Shown: positions 49,301-53,736, counted from the first letter of the stretch. The stretch: DNA of 64,000 bases from Mytilus galloprovincialis (GCF_965363235.1 NC_134841.1:49435078-49499077); one strand, 5' to 3'. The notes: generated by a model from the sequence alone, not told the origin. Numbers and translations are program-made.

Positions 49301-52096
49301 ATCATATAATCTTATAACCATATTAAGAATGTATGATACTGATTTGACATTGTTTTAAAAAACTGCATATAATAACTAATTTTATTCTCAGATTTTATTG
49401 ATGTTAATTTTAGATTCCCTTTAATATCCTCAGGGTTTTGACAACTTAAATTCACTTACTAATATAAATCTAAAATTAACAAAGAAATTGTAAAAACAAC
49501 ATCAGAAGAGGTAAAATTCATGCCCATATATTAAGTACAATTTTTAAATAATTCTGTTAGTCGAAGAATTTATTCCATTAAGGGTAAATCAGCAGAAACA
49601 AAACACAAACTAGATGAGTAATATCATTATGTGACCATATATAAAAAAAGAAGTGATTGCCAATGAGACAACGAGAGACCAAATGACACAAAAATTTACA
49701 ACTATAGGTCACAGTACGGCTTCAACAATGAGCAAAGCCCATACTGCATATTCAGCTATTAAAAATATCGAAATGACAATGTGAAACAATTCAAAAGAGA
49801 ACCTAACATCCTAATTTATGTACAGAAAATGAAGAAAAACAAACACATGTATGAAACACATAAACATGCTTTATTTTAGAAGAAAGGTGTAAGATTATCA
49901 AAGAAACCCTTTACCCTACAACCCAGGTTTCTAAACCTCACTCTGAGAGTATGAATAAATATCTTACCACTCTGAAATTACTGAAGGTTGTTTTGCAGAC
50001 GGCCAAACTCATGCAACATTTTCTTTTACTGTAAAGAAAACAATATATCATGATATGTCTGTAAACAAAAGTGTATATCTTTGTGTATATAAATATAAAT
50101 AGGTAATCCAACTAAAAATATAAATGTTCTCTCATCCAACTGTTTCCAAAACCTACACACAAAACAACATTTTAAAACCACATGCATTTGTACATAACCA
50201 AAGGTCAATATGATTATTTGTTTTTTGTCATGGATATCAACCTTTGGCTAGAATGTTATTTTTGAGAAAGAAAAAAGCAGGACAGGAGTTTTGAGTAAAA
50301 ATAAGGCAAGATGAGCAACTTGGCACCACAAAAGGCAGGATTATAAACCAAAGAAAAAAGAAAAAAAGAAGACAGGTCGATAAGAGTGAAATACAAAAAG
50401 GCAGGACAAGTTTCTGTTGTTACCTATTCTGACATAGGACTTTGACTTCTTTTAAACTGAGTTTTTCTGTGCATATTGCAATGAGTTTCATTATTCTACA
50501 TTAGCTAGAGGTATAGGGGGAGGGTTGAGATTTCACAAAACATGTTTAACACCTCCGCATATTTGCACCTGTCCCAAGTCAGGAGCCTCTGGCCTTTGTT
50601 AGTCTTGTATATTTTTTTAATTCTAGTTCATATATATGTTTTTGAGTTTAGAATGAAGTCCATTTTCACTGAACTAGTACACATTTTTAATTATGGGCCA
50701 GCTGAAGCTCACCGGGGTTGTTATTTTTGCAATTTCTGTGCATAGTGCATTGATGATAAATTAATACTAAATATTTGTTTTTTTCATTTGGTCATAATGT
50801 TGTCTGACCTTTTCCAATTGTGTTTTTTTCCCAACTCATTATTAAAATCACTTACTTCAGATTACTAAAGTGGTCATGTATCTTCCTCAGACATTTACAT
50901 TCCCTGAAAAAAATGATAAAATTTCATATTTTGTCATGTTAAATGAAATTATTAGGGATTGCTATTGTCAGTGTGCAAGGGTAATGTTGACTGCAAAAAT
51001 TAATTTAAATATTCTGTCCAAGTTTCACAACAATCAAACTAATGGTTCAAGTCATGAAAATTTAATCCCAGACAATCTGTTAATAATAATGTTATATAAA
51101 GTGTAAAATACAGAAAAAAGGATGAAAGAATTTGTTTATCAAATGTTTGCTTCAGATGATATTATCTCTATATCAAAATGTCTTCTGTTTAAGTTTCATA
51201 AAAATCAATGAAGGTTTAAAAAAAATGAGTAAAGTGTAACATTCTTCAACTTCTATAAAGTTGAATGCAAGCTCTAAGATAATATAAGTTAAAGTTAATT
51301 ACTCCCATAATTATTTAAAACAACAAAATCATTACTTAAAAATAACTTCAAATATTAATATGTTAACAGTATTTCAATATTATGTTTAATTCCAATAAAT
51401 AACAATGTAATTCTAAACTACAGACGATTTGGATATATAAATGTGTTAAAATTTCCAGCAATTTTACATTTATCATCTCTAATCCAGACAATGTTTAATC
51501 TTCTTATTTTCATATGTAATGTGATCCCATTGCTATTGTATTATATCATTACAGTATAATTAATAAAGGGAAGTAACTCCGAACAATGATAAATGTACTG
51601 GTATTTAATGAATAGTCAAGATAAGTATGTACTTGTTGGGTTGGCAAAATTTTGCAAAATTGTTATGTCTGTATTTAAATGATAATATATGGATATTACT
51701 CTTTCATCTGCATACACCTGCTTCATATGTATATATGTTAGTTCATGCATTACTATTGTTTGTTAAATTTATTGTACTATTATGCCTCATGTCAGGCCTT
51801 TAGTGAAATAAAAAGTTTCAAAGTTTCAAAGGTAGTTTTCTTAACAGTACTTTGATTTTTAACAGTATAAAGTTCTAAACTTGGTGAACAATTAGTAAAA
51901 TACTGATTTCCAACAAGAATTACATATCTAAAATAAGTCTCACCTTAGAATGCTAGAACCCAAATCTGTACTAACAGAACTTTCGGATGCATCTCTCTGT
52001 GTCCATAAATTTTCTTCACTCTGGCACATATGGAGAAGGATATCCTTGGGTTTCAATAATACTGTCTCCATGGTACTTGTTGTTAATTTCAAAAGT
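9753..52096 (-). CDS. DEP-domain protein gene, 30 coding exons (orthologue not identified)
   Basis: Exons were joined by eye on the minus strand; every junction has AG/GT and matching phase. Coding exons, 5' to 3': 52071-51944, 50028-49968, 49276-49240, 48234-48176, 47402-47287, 46253-46055, 44652-44572, 43613-43450, 42409-42306, 39165-39128, 37173-37074, 35241-35141, 34380-34291, 33224-33151, 32808-32715, 31702-31608, 29716-29611, 29316-29149, 28538-27216, 26621-26523, 24983-24840, 23905-23779, 22937-22840, 22559-22374, 20923-20840, 19254-19189, 18495-18415, 16822-16666, 15208-15095, 10309-9753. The total of 4,851 nt is divisible by 3 and encodes 1,616 residues. The start ATG at 52071 has a CCATGG Kozak context. 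A DEP domain lies at about residues 1345-1430, followed by a ~185-residue C-terminal extension. No signal peptide or clear membrane span is visible. DEP domains usually mediate membrane or GPCR/Rab-type interactions; the role here is unknown. Known DEP carriers (DEPDC5, PIKfyve, P-Rex, RGS7, Dishevelled) do not match the rest of the protein. Confidence 0.85.
11536..11795 (-). pseudogene. LINE remnant: C-terminal zinc-knuckle fragment of a reverse transcriptase polyprotein
   Basis: A 77-codon minus-strand frame encodes HETGRYSRPPTPVEDRLCLF, then C...VETEKHFLMECALYDDIR. The C-x-x-C ... H-x-x-x-C pattern after a GRYSRPPTP motif is typical of the C-terminal end of invertebrate non-LTR retrotransposon proteins. 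No reverse transcriptase core is found nearby, so it is a 5'-truncated fragment inside the last intron of the DEP gene, in the gene's orientation. Confidence 0.7.
13391..13429. repeat. Perfect 39-bp palindrome
   Basis: CAAGGATTTGTATAGTTAG, one base, then CTAACTATACAAATCCTTG: 19-bp arms and a 1-base centre. Confidence 0.85.
13513..13870 (+). repeat. Palindromic element P1 with three CRE-type sites, copy 1
   Basis: GTGTATTACGATATTTCTCC...CCTTTAAATAATAAAATTTAAC forms a near-perfect hairpin of ~55-bp arms (13513-13634). It is followed by about 200 bp carrying CGACGTCATC, CATGACGTCACAA and TTGACGTCATAA. The loop is GCGAGGCTTGCCGAGC. Confidence 0.75.
15095..15208 (-). CDS. DEP gene exon 30: second half of the DEP domain (residues 1394-1432)
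   Basis: The exon starts GLPTDYILITKEIAALMGRR, then FLESNLIVDAE, ending YDEHDQ. The A-x-x-x-G-x-x-[FL]-x-x-x-x-[LI]-[IV] spacing is typical of DEP helix 3 and the following strand. The acceptor is TTTATTTCCAG|GTTTGC and the donor CAAG|GTATAG. A 300-bp R3 element sits only 28 bp upstream of this exon. Confidence 0.88.
15236..15535 (+). repeat. R3 element 28 bp upstream of DEP exon 30
   Basis: Nearly identical to the other three. On the gene's strand its end (ACATTCTTGT) lies just before TTTTTATTATTATCTATTTTATTTCCAG split over 15209-15235, so the branch point of this intron must be in or against the element. Confidence 0.8.
16140..16500 (+). repeat. Palindromic element P1, copy 2
   Basis: The hairpin is eroded (CACTCGAGACTGTTAAATTT...AATTGTTAAGAGAGG), but the trailing region keeps CATGACGTCATCAGGCATGG, TGTGACGTCACAATAGG and TTGACGTCATAATCG in the same order as copy 1. 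It ends shortly before DEP exon 29 (downstream in gene sense). Confidence 0.65.
16666..16822 (-). CDS. DEP gene exon 29: first half of the DEP domain (residues 1342-1394)
   Basis: The exon starts YNDDDCTDFTVHLILHKLRE. It contains the DEP hallmark stretch KYRKCFSGSEFVKWIMEN (helix 1, then the F-x-G-x-E-x-V-x-W pattern) and ends KPLSSQL. The acceptor is TTAATCAG|TACAAC and the donor ATTAG|GTAAGT, phase 1 out. Confidence 0.9.
17240..17510 (-). repeat. R1 interspersed repeat, full-length type
   Basis: The minus-strand copy runs from AGATATAGGAAGATGTGGTA (17510) to the TGACTTAGGATAGGTGCAAA end. It lies in the intron between DEP exons 28 and 29. Confidence 0.75.
18118..18386 (-). repeat. R1 interspersed repeat next to DEP exon 28
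   Basis: It is well preserved and begins about 28 bp downstream (minus sense) of the exon 28 donor. Confidence 0.75.
18415..18495 (-). CDS. DEP gene exon 28 (residues 1315-1341)
   Basis: The exon starts ENVMFRLQLCATATNQLITL and ends YRHVIDY. The acceptor is CTGTTTCAG|GAAAAT and the donor GATTAT|GTAAGT. The downstream intron is entered within 30 bp by an R1-type interspersed repeat. Confidence 0.87.
18791..19240 (-). repeat. 90-bp tandem array, 5 copies, each carrying the exon 27 splice donor
   Basis: ATTCAAGGGGAG recurs at 18791, 18881, 18971, 19061 and 19151, exactly 90 bp apart and nearly identical. On the minus strand each unit includes the 3' end of exon 27 (ending TTACCTGAAGCT), the donor GTAAGTTT, and intron bases ending AAAAATCAG. 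That CAG could serve as a weak acceptor; a copy spliced in as a 40-nt exon would begin with TAA in the incoming phase. The plus-strand ORF 18767-19258 is a by-product. Confidence 0.92.
19189..19254 (-). CDS. DEP gene exon 27, whose 3' end seeds a 5-copy array
   Basis: The exon encodes HLMKFMTEQKRTIRVSLLLP then EA (22 codons). The acceptor is TTTTTTTCAG|CATTTA and the donor GAAGCT|GTAAGT, phase 0 to 0. Its last ~38 bases belong to the first unit of the 90-bp tandem array. Confidence 0.83.
19795..20250 (-). repeat. R2 interspersed repeat, full length (~455 bp)
   Basis: On the minus strand it runs from TAAAATTGAGAATGGAAATG (20250) to TAACCAAAGAAAATAAACA. It is the reference copy for reading the interrupted one at 44804-45505. 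Confidence 0.75.
20840..20923 (-). CDS. DEP gene exon 26 (residues 1265-1292)
   Basis: The exon starts NFEKQVFEVLKGDHGSVEYA and ends QLLIQAFT. The acceptor is TTATTCCAG|AATTTT and the donor TTTACG|GTATGT, phase 0 to 0. Confidence 0.87.
21345..21870. repeat. Tandem repeat, ~165-bp unit, about three diverged copies
   Basis: GGGCCATAACTCTTCAATAA, GGAGCATAACTCTTTTAAAA and GGAGCATAACTTTTAAAAAT open successive units that share ATGATATAAACC and ACAATGCAATTTTC. Confidence 0.7.
22374..22559 (-). CDS. DEP gene exon 25 (residues 1203-1264)
   Basis: The exon starts INLFVNDAVTVLLSLKRLLV, then has leucine-rich helical sequence ending RVMEFLWIFIVR. The acceptor is TTATTATAG|ATAAAT and the donor GTCAGA|GTAAGT. 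It is hydrophobic, but broken by charges and prolines, so probably packed helices rather than a membrane span. Confidence 0.87.
22840..22937 (-). CDS. DEP gene exon 24 (residues 1170-1202)
   Basis: The exon starts DSDDWKEQTSQNPADFCHIS and ends HVVSVLCRIMAYR. The acceptor is TTATACAG|ATAGTG and the donor ACAGG|GTAATT. Phase 1 in, phase 0 out. Confidence 0.86.
23634..23750 (-). repeat. R1 interspersed repeat, truncated
   Basis: Only the GATGTGGTATGAGTGCCAAT to GGCCTTCAACACAGAGCC half is present, 30 bp downstream (minus sense) of DEP exon 23. Confidence 0.7.
23779..23905 (-). CDS. DEP gene exon 23 (residues 1128-1170)
   Basis: The exon starts MCTRINNVFMLLECINVYYK and ends THRSQQQKST. The acceptor is CTTTGTAG|ATGTG and the donor CACAG|GTATAG, phase 1 out. 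Including it is what reconciles the phases of its neighbours. Confidence 0.85.
24840..24983 (-). CDS. DEP gene exon 22 (residues 1080-1127)
   Basis: The exon starts LMDDLQMMKSKSMIWGCRHN and ends AELLSDRYEPVTKD. The acceptor is ATTTTAG|TTAATG and the donor AAGGAT|GTAAGA, phase 0 to 0. Confidence 0.87.
25113..25251. repeat. Foldback (hairpin) element
   Basis: ATTGTATTTTAAGCTAAGAC...CACCAATTGATG-type arm at 25113-25157 is complementary to CATCAAATCACCAATAG...GCTTAAAATACAAT at 25208-25251. No coding capacity. Confidence 0.65.
25269..25497. mobile_element. MITE family M1, copy 1
   Basis: The left end TTGAAGATTCATTTTTATTC and right end GAAAATAAATGAACCCCCAG are inverted, with GGATACCAATTGGGA and CCACATAAATTGGTAC further in. 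Same family as 35917-36098 and 48379-48590. Confidence 0.65.
26138..26275. repeat. Long hairpin (inverted repeat, ~60-bp arms)
   Basis: ATTCAGGTCTCAGAAAGGGT...GACATTCCCGGCTTAGG pairs with CCTAAGCCGGGAATGTC-type sequence through GTGTGAGACCTGAAT. The loop is CTCCGCCTTCGGCTCAGG. It lies in the intron between DEP exons 21 and 22. Confidence 0.75.
26443..26464. repeat. Poly(C) tract, 22 bases
   Basis: A run of 22 C residues, then ACCCCC, 59 bp from the donor of DEP exon 21 in the downstream intron. On the transcribed sense it is a G-run. Confidence 0.9.
26523..26621 (-). CDS. DEP gene exon 21 (residues 1047-1079)
   Basis: The exon starts MMNNILHLYANNILCFDLCG and ends SEARKLTGSL. The acceptor is GTTTTGTAG|ATGATG and the donor CCTTG|GTAAGT. 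99 nt, phase 0 to 0. Confidence 0.87.
27216..28538 (-). CDS. DEP gene exon 20: giant 441-codon acidic linker exon (residues 606-1046)
   Basis: The exon starts WSHPGDISQSNVQTSAFKPK after the acceptor AACTTCAG and ends HETNIK at AAG|GTACAG. Its middle is strongly charged, with quasi-repeats of the type VEHxxKxDNFE at about residues 790-895 followed by a D/E/H-rich tract (DHTDSDHSDHSDEF). It then turns Pro/Lys-rich. The last ~65 residues (from SVLDIVVILQRLVEFSQTLC) look like folded helix and rejoin the conserved-looking body. The length, over ten times the median exon here, and the low complexity suggest an unstructured linker that probably evolves fast. Confidence 0.9.
29149..29316 (-). CDS. 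DEP gene exon 19 (residues 550-605)
   Basis: The exon begins FTTQCFDDIGSTYQVSLSSV and becomes Ser/Thr-rich, ending TPVYSNI. The acceptor is CTTTTTCAG|TTTACT and the donor AATATT|GTAGGT, phase 0 to 0. Confidence 0.85.
29611..29716 (-). CDS. DEP gene exon 18 (residues 514-549)
   Basis: The exon starts SYLWREFFYKQSLHWLSILK and ends TLTQQSVLLAVGLDR. The acceptor is GTATTTTAG|CTCTT and the donor GATCGT|GTAAGC. Phase 2 in, phase 0 out. It looks like a hydrophobic helix pair. Confidence 0.85.
30156..30619. mobile_element. piggyBac-like MITE, 464 bp, TTAA flanks
   Basis: The left end GGTGTAATACCACCA is the exact reverse complement of the right end TGGTGGTATTACACC. TTAA flanks both sides (30152-30155 and 30620-30623), the piggyBac target duplication. 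It has no coding capacity. It ends about 50 bp from the start of the 51-bp array. Confidence 0.8.
30669..31633 (-). repeat. 51-bp tandem array, 19 copies, each carrying the exon 17 splice donor
   Basis: CCTTGGATGTCC (minus strand GGACATCCAAGG) recurs every 51 bp from 30689 to 31607, giving 19 copies with only scattered substitutions. On the minus strand each unit holds the 3' end of exon 17 (GAACCAGTATGTATCTGG, then ACATCCAAG), the donor GTAATT, and about 24 bases of intron. The copy at 31607 is the genuine exon end; the other 18 lie downstream in the intron. The donor core is unchanged in all copies. Because 51 is divisible by 3, both strands have open frames; the plus-strand periodic ORFs are artefacts. 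Confidence 0.93.
31608..31702 (-). CDS. DEP gene exon 17, whose 3' end seeds a 19-copy array
   Basis: The exon starts TSKTIDRQLLGLGYRLHDLD and ends NDWNQYVSGHP. The acceptor TTTTTTTTACAG|ACAAGT has a long pyrimidine tract; the donor is CCAAG|GTAATT, phase 2 out. The last ~27 exon bases plus 24 intron bases form the 51-bp unit repeated through the next kilobase. Confidence 0.87.
32190..32470 (-). repeat. R1 interspersed repeat, diverged
   Basis: It shares the order of R1 landmarks (ending ATGTGGTATAATTGTTAATG on the minus strand) with many substitutions, and belongs to the AATGAGCAAA subfamily. Confidence 0.6.
32715..32808 (-). CDS. DEP gene exon 16 (residues 451-482)
   Basis: The exon begins YCNVTELAAQSLYTLFMDDL and ends QQFFKVYDAQP. 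The acceptor is CTTTTACCAG|ATATTG and the donor CAGCCG|GTGAGT. Phase 2 in, phase 0 out. Confidence 0.87.
33151..33224 (-). CDS. DEP gene exon 15 (residues 427-451)
   Basis: The exon starts LNMVIGKIRDEVSHYRTYYQ and ends GTFS. The acceptor is TTCTACAG|TTGAAT and the donor AGCAG|GTAAAA, phase 2 out. Confidence 0.85.
33483..34231. mobile_element. Possible inverted-repeat element, ~750 bp
   Basis: CTGTTCACACTAT at 33483-33495 opposes ATAGTGTGAACACAG at 34217-34231, with further internal TAGTGTGAACACC and AGTGTGAACTGGGG motifs. AGTA occurs on each side but the boundary is uncertain. Confidence 0.5.
34291..34380 (-). CDS. DEP gene exon 14 (residues 397-426)
   Basis: The exon starts ETFLPSYEKMKLVAKTDLKQ and ends DRNGYLTPSL. 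The acceptor is AATTTTAG|GAAACC and the donor CACTG|GTAGGT. 90 nt, phase 0 to 0. Confidence 0.85.
34640..34870 (+). repeat. Palindromic element P1, degenerate copy 3
   Basis: AAATGTGTTCTTTATATATA, GAGGAAAAGCAACAAAATTTGA and TTGACCAGTGATGAAATGAG align with copies 1 and 2, but the CRE cores are lost (TTGACTTCATAA). Confidence 0.5.
35141..35241 (-). CDS. DEP gene exon 13 (residues 363-396)
   Basis: The exon starts DVLVSLMDKTLEAQVHLKIP and ends EMLDDLIVQCIK. The acceptor is CATTTTAG|ATGTG and the donor ATAAAG|GTAATT. Phase 1 in, phase 0 out. Confidence 0.85.
35300..35548. repeat. Foldback element with long inverted arms
   Basis: AATTATTTGAATCTGGAATA...AATAGGGTTAGCCATG (35307-35395) mirrors CATGGCTAACCCTATTTGG...TTCTAGATTCAAATAATT (35470-35538). 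Confidence 0.65.
35917..36098. mobile_element. MITE family M1, copy 2
   Basis: TACTGTTGACTCATTTATTT...GGATACCAATTTTTCGTGG at one end; GAAAATTGGTATCC...TGAATCCACA at the other. The two opposite-strand ORFs across it arise from the inverted symmetry. Confidence 0.7.
37074..37173 (-). CDS. DEP gene exon 12 (residues 330-363)
   Basis: The exon starts LEILCDSIKKLQSKALTTLS and ends SVFPDNKPSN. The acceptor is TTTTCAG|TTGG and the donor AAATG|GTATTG. Phase 0 in, phase 1 out; helical. Confidence 0.85.
37310..37690. repeat. Tandem duplication, ~190-bp unit
   Basis: AAAACTAAGTCCATATATAA...ACAAGCTTCTAACCAAGTTTGG...TTTAACCACAGAGTGAA is repeated as AAAACTAAGTCCATTTATAA...TTTAACCACAGAGTCAA. Upstream (gene sense) of DEP exon 12. 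Confidence 0.7.
38985..39116 (-). repeat. 51-bp tandem repeat, ~2.5 copies, next to DEP exon 11
   Basis: ATTGTAACACATTTTAGTAT recurs at 39011 and 39062, 51 bp apart, with a further partial unit on each side. It begins about 10 bp inside the intron following the exon 11 donor. Confidence 0.7.
39128..39165 (-). CDS. DEP gene exon 11 (38-nt, possibly alternative)
   Basis: The splice sites are good: CGTTTTAG|AAATTC and AAAGAG|GTAAGA. In the frame that links to exon 12 it encodes ILPNREDMVRKE. It needs the weaker donor of exon 10; skipping it and using the stronger donor also keeps frame (1,602 residues). It may be a cassette exon. Confidence 0.55.
39318..39420 (+). repeat. R2 repeat fragment
   Basis: It has AGTTGAGAATGGAAATGGGG, then GTCAAAGAGACAACAAGTCG, and ends after about 100 bp. 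The fused ORF is not a gene. Confidence 0.65.
39588..41179 (+). mobile_element. Non-autonomous pogo/Tigger-like DNA transposon, 1,592 bp
   Basis: The left end CAGTGAAACTTCTCAAAACC and the right end (reverse complement CAGTGAAACTTCTCTAAACC) are near-identical inverted repeats flanked by TA (39586-39587 and 41180-41181). A CAGTG start and TA duplication fit pogo/Tigger members of Tc1-mariner. Both ends carry repeated GGCCGGTTT blocks. The interior is much more GC-rich than the host intron (about 39,940-40,510), with no transposase frame I can recognise. It splits an R1 interspersed repeat (39455-39585 and 41182-41383). Confidence 0.8.
40378..40396 (+). promoter_or_regulatory. YY1-like motif inside the pogo-like element
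   Basis: AACCAAGATGGCGGCC matches the AAnATGGCGGC promoter-proximal consensus on the plus strand. It sits in the GC-rich core of the transposon, suggesting captured host promoter sequence or a mobile promoter. Function is not shown. Confidence 0.4.
41182..41383 (-). repeat. R1 repeat, half separated by the pogo-like insertion
   Basis: It continues the R1 copy at 39455-39585; the join falls in the TTTTTTATATA / TATATATTAGACCG stretch. Both halves have the same orientation. Confidence 0.75.
42306..42409 (-). CDS. DEP gene exon 10 (residues 282-317)
   Basis: The exon encodes YESAYRQADNTQTTLLSSAS, then MRLLKEFGLRYGV. Two donors overlap: GGAGTA|GTAAGT (end 42310, phase 0) and GTAGTAA|GTATTA (end 42306, phase 1). 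The second is needed if the next 38-nt exon is included. The first, which matches the consensus better, would join in frame directly to exon 12. Confidence 0.82.
42955..43055. repeat. Foldback MITE M2, copy 2
   Basis: ATGAATTGAAAGCTTCTTTT...GAGTTGTAAAATGCTTTTAC...GAGAAGTATTCAATTCTT, shorter but with the same arms as copy 1. Confidence 0.6.
43450..43613 (-). CDS. DEP gene exon 9 (residues 228-282)
   Basis: The exon starts TQFGYDRWQRKEFIHIAELM and ends VHDDYVELMEKLL. The acceptor is ATATAG|ACACAG and the donor TTGAG|GTCAGC. Phase 0 in, phase 2 out. It is helical, charged and His-rich. Confidence 0.88.
44513..44550 (-). repeat. Diverged partial duplicate of DEP exon 8 in the following intron
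   Basis: These 38 bp match exon 8 positions 44591-44628 with four mismatches, at an exact 78-bp offset. The copied part encodes the QLASLENNSHPY segment (here QLTSLENNSNPY). It is followed by TAG and lacks the exon's donor, so it is a relic, not a usable exon. Confidence 0.75.
44572..44652 (-). CDS. DEP gene exon 8 (residues 201-227)
   Basis: The exon begins ILAEELVGQLASLENNSHPY and ends YTPKHFM. The acceptor is TCTTTAAG|ATTTTG and the donor ATG|GTATGT; 81 nt, phase 0 to 0. A diverged partial copy of it sits 78 bp downstream in the intron (see 44513-44550). Confidence 0.85.
44804..45505 (+). repeat. R2 interspersed repeat interrupted by an R3 element
   Basis: The R2 sequence runs 44804-45022 and resumes at about 45331, ending GAGAAGTCCGAGTCTATTAA. 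Between them lies an R3 copy, inserted in the AAAATTAA...AAAAATCATAC stretch of R2. Confidence 0.75.
45023..45330 (+). repeat. R3 element inserted within an R2 repeat
   Basis: ACAAGAATGTGTCCCCAGTA to GTGGGGCATAAAA; it splits R2 cleanly and so is younger than that R2 copy. Confidence 0.8.
45509..45657. repeat. Foldback MITE M2, copy 1
   Basis: AAGAATTGAATGCTTCTTTT...GGTGTAAAGTGTTGA opposes TCAACGCTTTTACAACC...AAAAGAAGCATTCAATACTT. It abuts the end of the R2 repeat. Confidence 0.65.
46055..46253 (-). CDS. DEP gene exon 7 (residues 134-200)
   Basis: The exon starts IQFKDLKSQIMRTQSGDD, has an acidic patch, then ETLFELLRRVFRLSPNTFYQ and ends GKRDAEPNR. The acceptor is TTGACAG|GATAC and the donor AACAGA|GTGAGT, phase 0 out. 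The middle looks helical. Confidence 0.88.
46466..46775 (-). repeat. R2 interspersed repeat, partial
   Basis: On the minus strand it runs from AGGGAATGTGTCAAAGAGAC to CTCCCCCTATACCTCTA. It lies between DEP exons 6 and 7. Confidence 0.7.
47287..47402 (-). CDS. DEP gene exon 6 (residues 96-134)
   Basis: The exon begins EFRVFRYAYMCASYPVLGAP and continues with a Pro/Thr-rich stretch ending TPTGQGNI. The acceptor is TTTTTAG|GAATTT and the donor ATTAG|GTAAGT, phase 2 out. Confidence 0.85.
48176..48234 (-). CDS. DEP gene exon 5 (residues 76-95)
   Basis: The exon encodes GAMSKTLIDNSQLVSELDEK between the acceptor TTTAAG|GTGC and the donor AAAAG|GTTTGA. Phase 1 in, phase 0 out. Confidence 0.8.
48379..48590. 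mobile_element. MITE family M1, copy 3
   Basis: TACTGAAGATTCATTATTAT...ATACCAATTTTTGTGGG pairs with CGAAAATTGATATCC...ATGAATCCACAGTA. TA lies on both sides, compatible with a Tc1/mariner-type target. Confidence 0.7.
49240..49276 (-). CDS. DEP gene exon 4 (microexon, residues 64-76)
   Basis: This 37-nt exon (VRNDGRDNGIEE plus one base) has acceptor CCTTTTAG|GTTAG and donor AAG|GTTAGT. It fits phase 0 in and phase 1 out, which is what its neighbours require. Confidence 0.75.
49646..49868 (+). repeat. R1 interspersed repeat, AATGAGCAAAGCC subfamily
   Basis: It starts GAAGTGATTGCCAATGAGAC and ends in the AAACACATAAACA segment. It lies between DEP exons 3 and 4, and is slightly deleted. Confidence 0.65.
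49968..50028 (-). CDS. DEP gene exon 3 (residues 43-63)
   Basis: The acceptor TTTACAG|TAAAAG completes a Ser codon. The exon encodes KRKCCMSLAVCKTTFSNFRV and ends in phase 0 at GTG|GTAAGA. It is basic and cysteine-containing. Confidence 0.8.
50427..50825 (-). repeat. R2 interspersed repeat, diverged
   Basis: The GAGGCTCCTGACTTGGGACA, CTCAACCCTCCCCCTATACC and GAAGTCAAAGTCC landmarks are kept; the rest is eroded. Located in the intron between DEP exons 2 and 3. Confidence 0.65.
51944..52096 (-). CDS. DEP gene exon 2 (start codon; residues 1-43)
   Basis: The acceptor is TTGCAG|ACTTTTG. Translation starts at 52071 (METVLLKPKDILLH...) and ends ...DLGSSIL before the donor TAAG|GTGAGA, in phase 2. 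The 25 nt before the ATG are 5' UTR. Confidence 0.85.
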
Positions 52097-52671
52097 CTGC
52101 AATTTCCATGACTTGAATAAACTTAAAATTTGAAAAATATCATGACAGTTTCATGAACAGTTATTATTCAATCATATTGCAAAATAAACACTGTAACATG
52201 TACATGTGTAAGGGGACATGTCATGAACACTGTCAGAATTGATCAGGAGATTATTGTTATATAACTAATCTACAGTAGCTATCTAGCCTAGGTATGTTAG
52301 AGTTGCTGGACCAATACTTTCTTAGATTTAAACATTATAATAAGAGTGAAATATTAAACTAAAATACTGTCTCATATATACATCTTTTAACGGGGTGTCA
52401 CGATGGGACTCACTGTCTCCATTACAAAGTTTTATTTTTTATTATTTGTTTTATAATTAAAGTCAGTTGTAAGTGTACCTTTGTAGTTAAAAAGCAAACA
52501 CTAACACATTATTGTGACATGTTTTTACAAAATTGATCTGAATTTCATTTTTTTCCAGACAATCACATCAAGGTTAAGTGCAAATTTTTATGCATGTGCA
52601 GCAGCACTTATCCATGTTTTTTCTCCTTTTCATGCTTTTTGCAGTTTTATAAAAATCAGGTACATGATAAA

Positions 52672-52800
52672 ATTGTGAAAATGGAAATGCCTCAAATGGG
52701 GACTGTGCCAAAGACTGACTAAGAGACAACAACCCGACCAAAGAGCAGGCAACAACAGAAGACCACCAATGGGTCTTCAACACAGCTAGAAATGGAGCTC
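52672..52800 (+). repeat. R2 repeat fragment
   Basis: AATTGTGAAAATGGAAATGC through CACCAATGGGTCTTCAACAC; first ~125 bp only, with a small insertion. It lies in intron 1 of the DEP gene. Confidence 0.65.
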
Positions 52801-53189
52801 ACCATTTGAACACTCACATGCACAACTGGTTACACTAATCATACAAATACATGTAAATTTAAGAAAGGTATGTTTGGAAAGTCAAACTTTTAGGATTTCT
52901 TAATGCTTTCCAGTTGCAGCCAAATCTCATTAGTATTTTGTTAGAAATGCAACTCCATGTTTACTCTGGACAACAGCCAACTTGAACTAAACAATTCTAA
53001 GTGTTCTAAAATATAGAAACCATTTTTTGGCAATTGCATATAATGTGTGCATCTGTGTTTATGAGTATCCATCTTCATGAGGACAACAGCCATTACATGC
53101 TAGACCTGTTAAGAGACCTTGCTCCTTCAATAAGGGTCTTATAAGTGATCCCTTCATCTTGATGATAACCTATTGGAAGGAATATGTAA

Positions 53190-53273
53190 CATACGGTGAC
53201 CTATAGTTGTTGATTTCTGGTATCTTGTGGAGAGTTGTCTCATTGGCAATCATACCACATCTTCTTTTTTATA
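53190..53273 (-). repeat. R1 repeat fragment
   Basis: The minus strand reads GAAGATGTGGTATGATTGCC then GAGACAACTCTCCACAAGAT; only the first ~80 bp are kept. Confidence 0.6.
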
Positions 53274-53451
53274 TATAAACCAGTAAATTGTTATATATAT
53301 ATATGTCATGCAGACAAGGTTGTAGACTTGACTGTTTGATATACATTTACAGATCACATGACTGCCTGGTGGGTGTCAAAAGAGATTGATAAACAACGAA
53401 TCCAAGTGTGAGTTACAGACGGAAAAGGTAGGGACTAAGTCACTTACAATA

Positions 53452-53620
53452 CACCTTATCGCTATTACTGTCTGACCCGAGAATCTATCCCACTCGAACT
53501 ATTGACGTCATACAACAATCACTTTTCCAATGTGGTGTCAGATATTTTTGTATTATGACGCCAAAATTTTACAGGAACCTGTGTGATGTTCAGTAAAGGC
53601 GGACAAATAGCGATAAGGTG
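53452..53620. mobile_element. Small TA-flanked MITE, 169 bp
   Basis: ATACACCTTATCGCTATT at 53449-53466 is the exact reverse complement of 53606-53623, with TA on both sides. It lies in intron 1 of the DEP gene, about 120 bp from the presumed first exon's donor. It includes a TGACGTCA-like site (TTGACGTCATA). Confidence 0.7.
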
Positions 53621-53736
53621 TATGTACATAATGTATAATGTGTGTGTCTGATAGAGACGACTGTATGCTGCTTACAATTTTGCAGTTAAACATTTTTGGG
53701 GGGAGAATTTCACGTATTATCTTCTTTGAGTCTTAC

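Noticed and set aside
9753..52096. Identity as P-Rex, DEPDC5, PIKfyve, an INPP4-like or a MUN-domain protein
   Set aside because: Each was considered because of the DEP domain or helical content, but none of their other hallmark domains or motifs is present in the translated exons.
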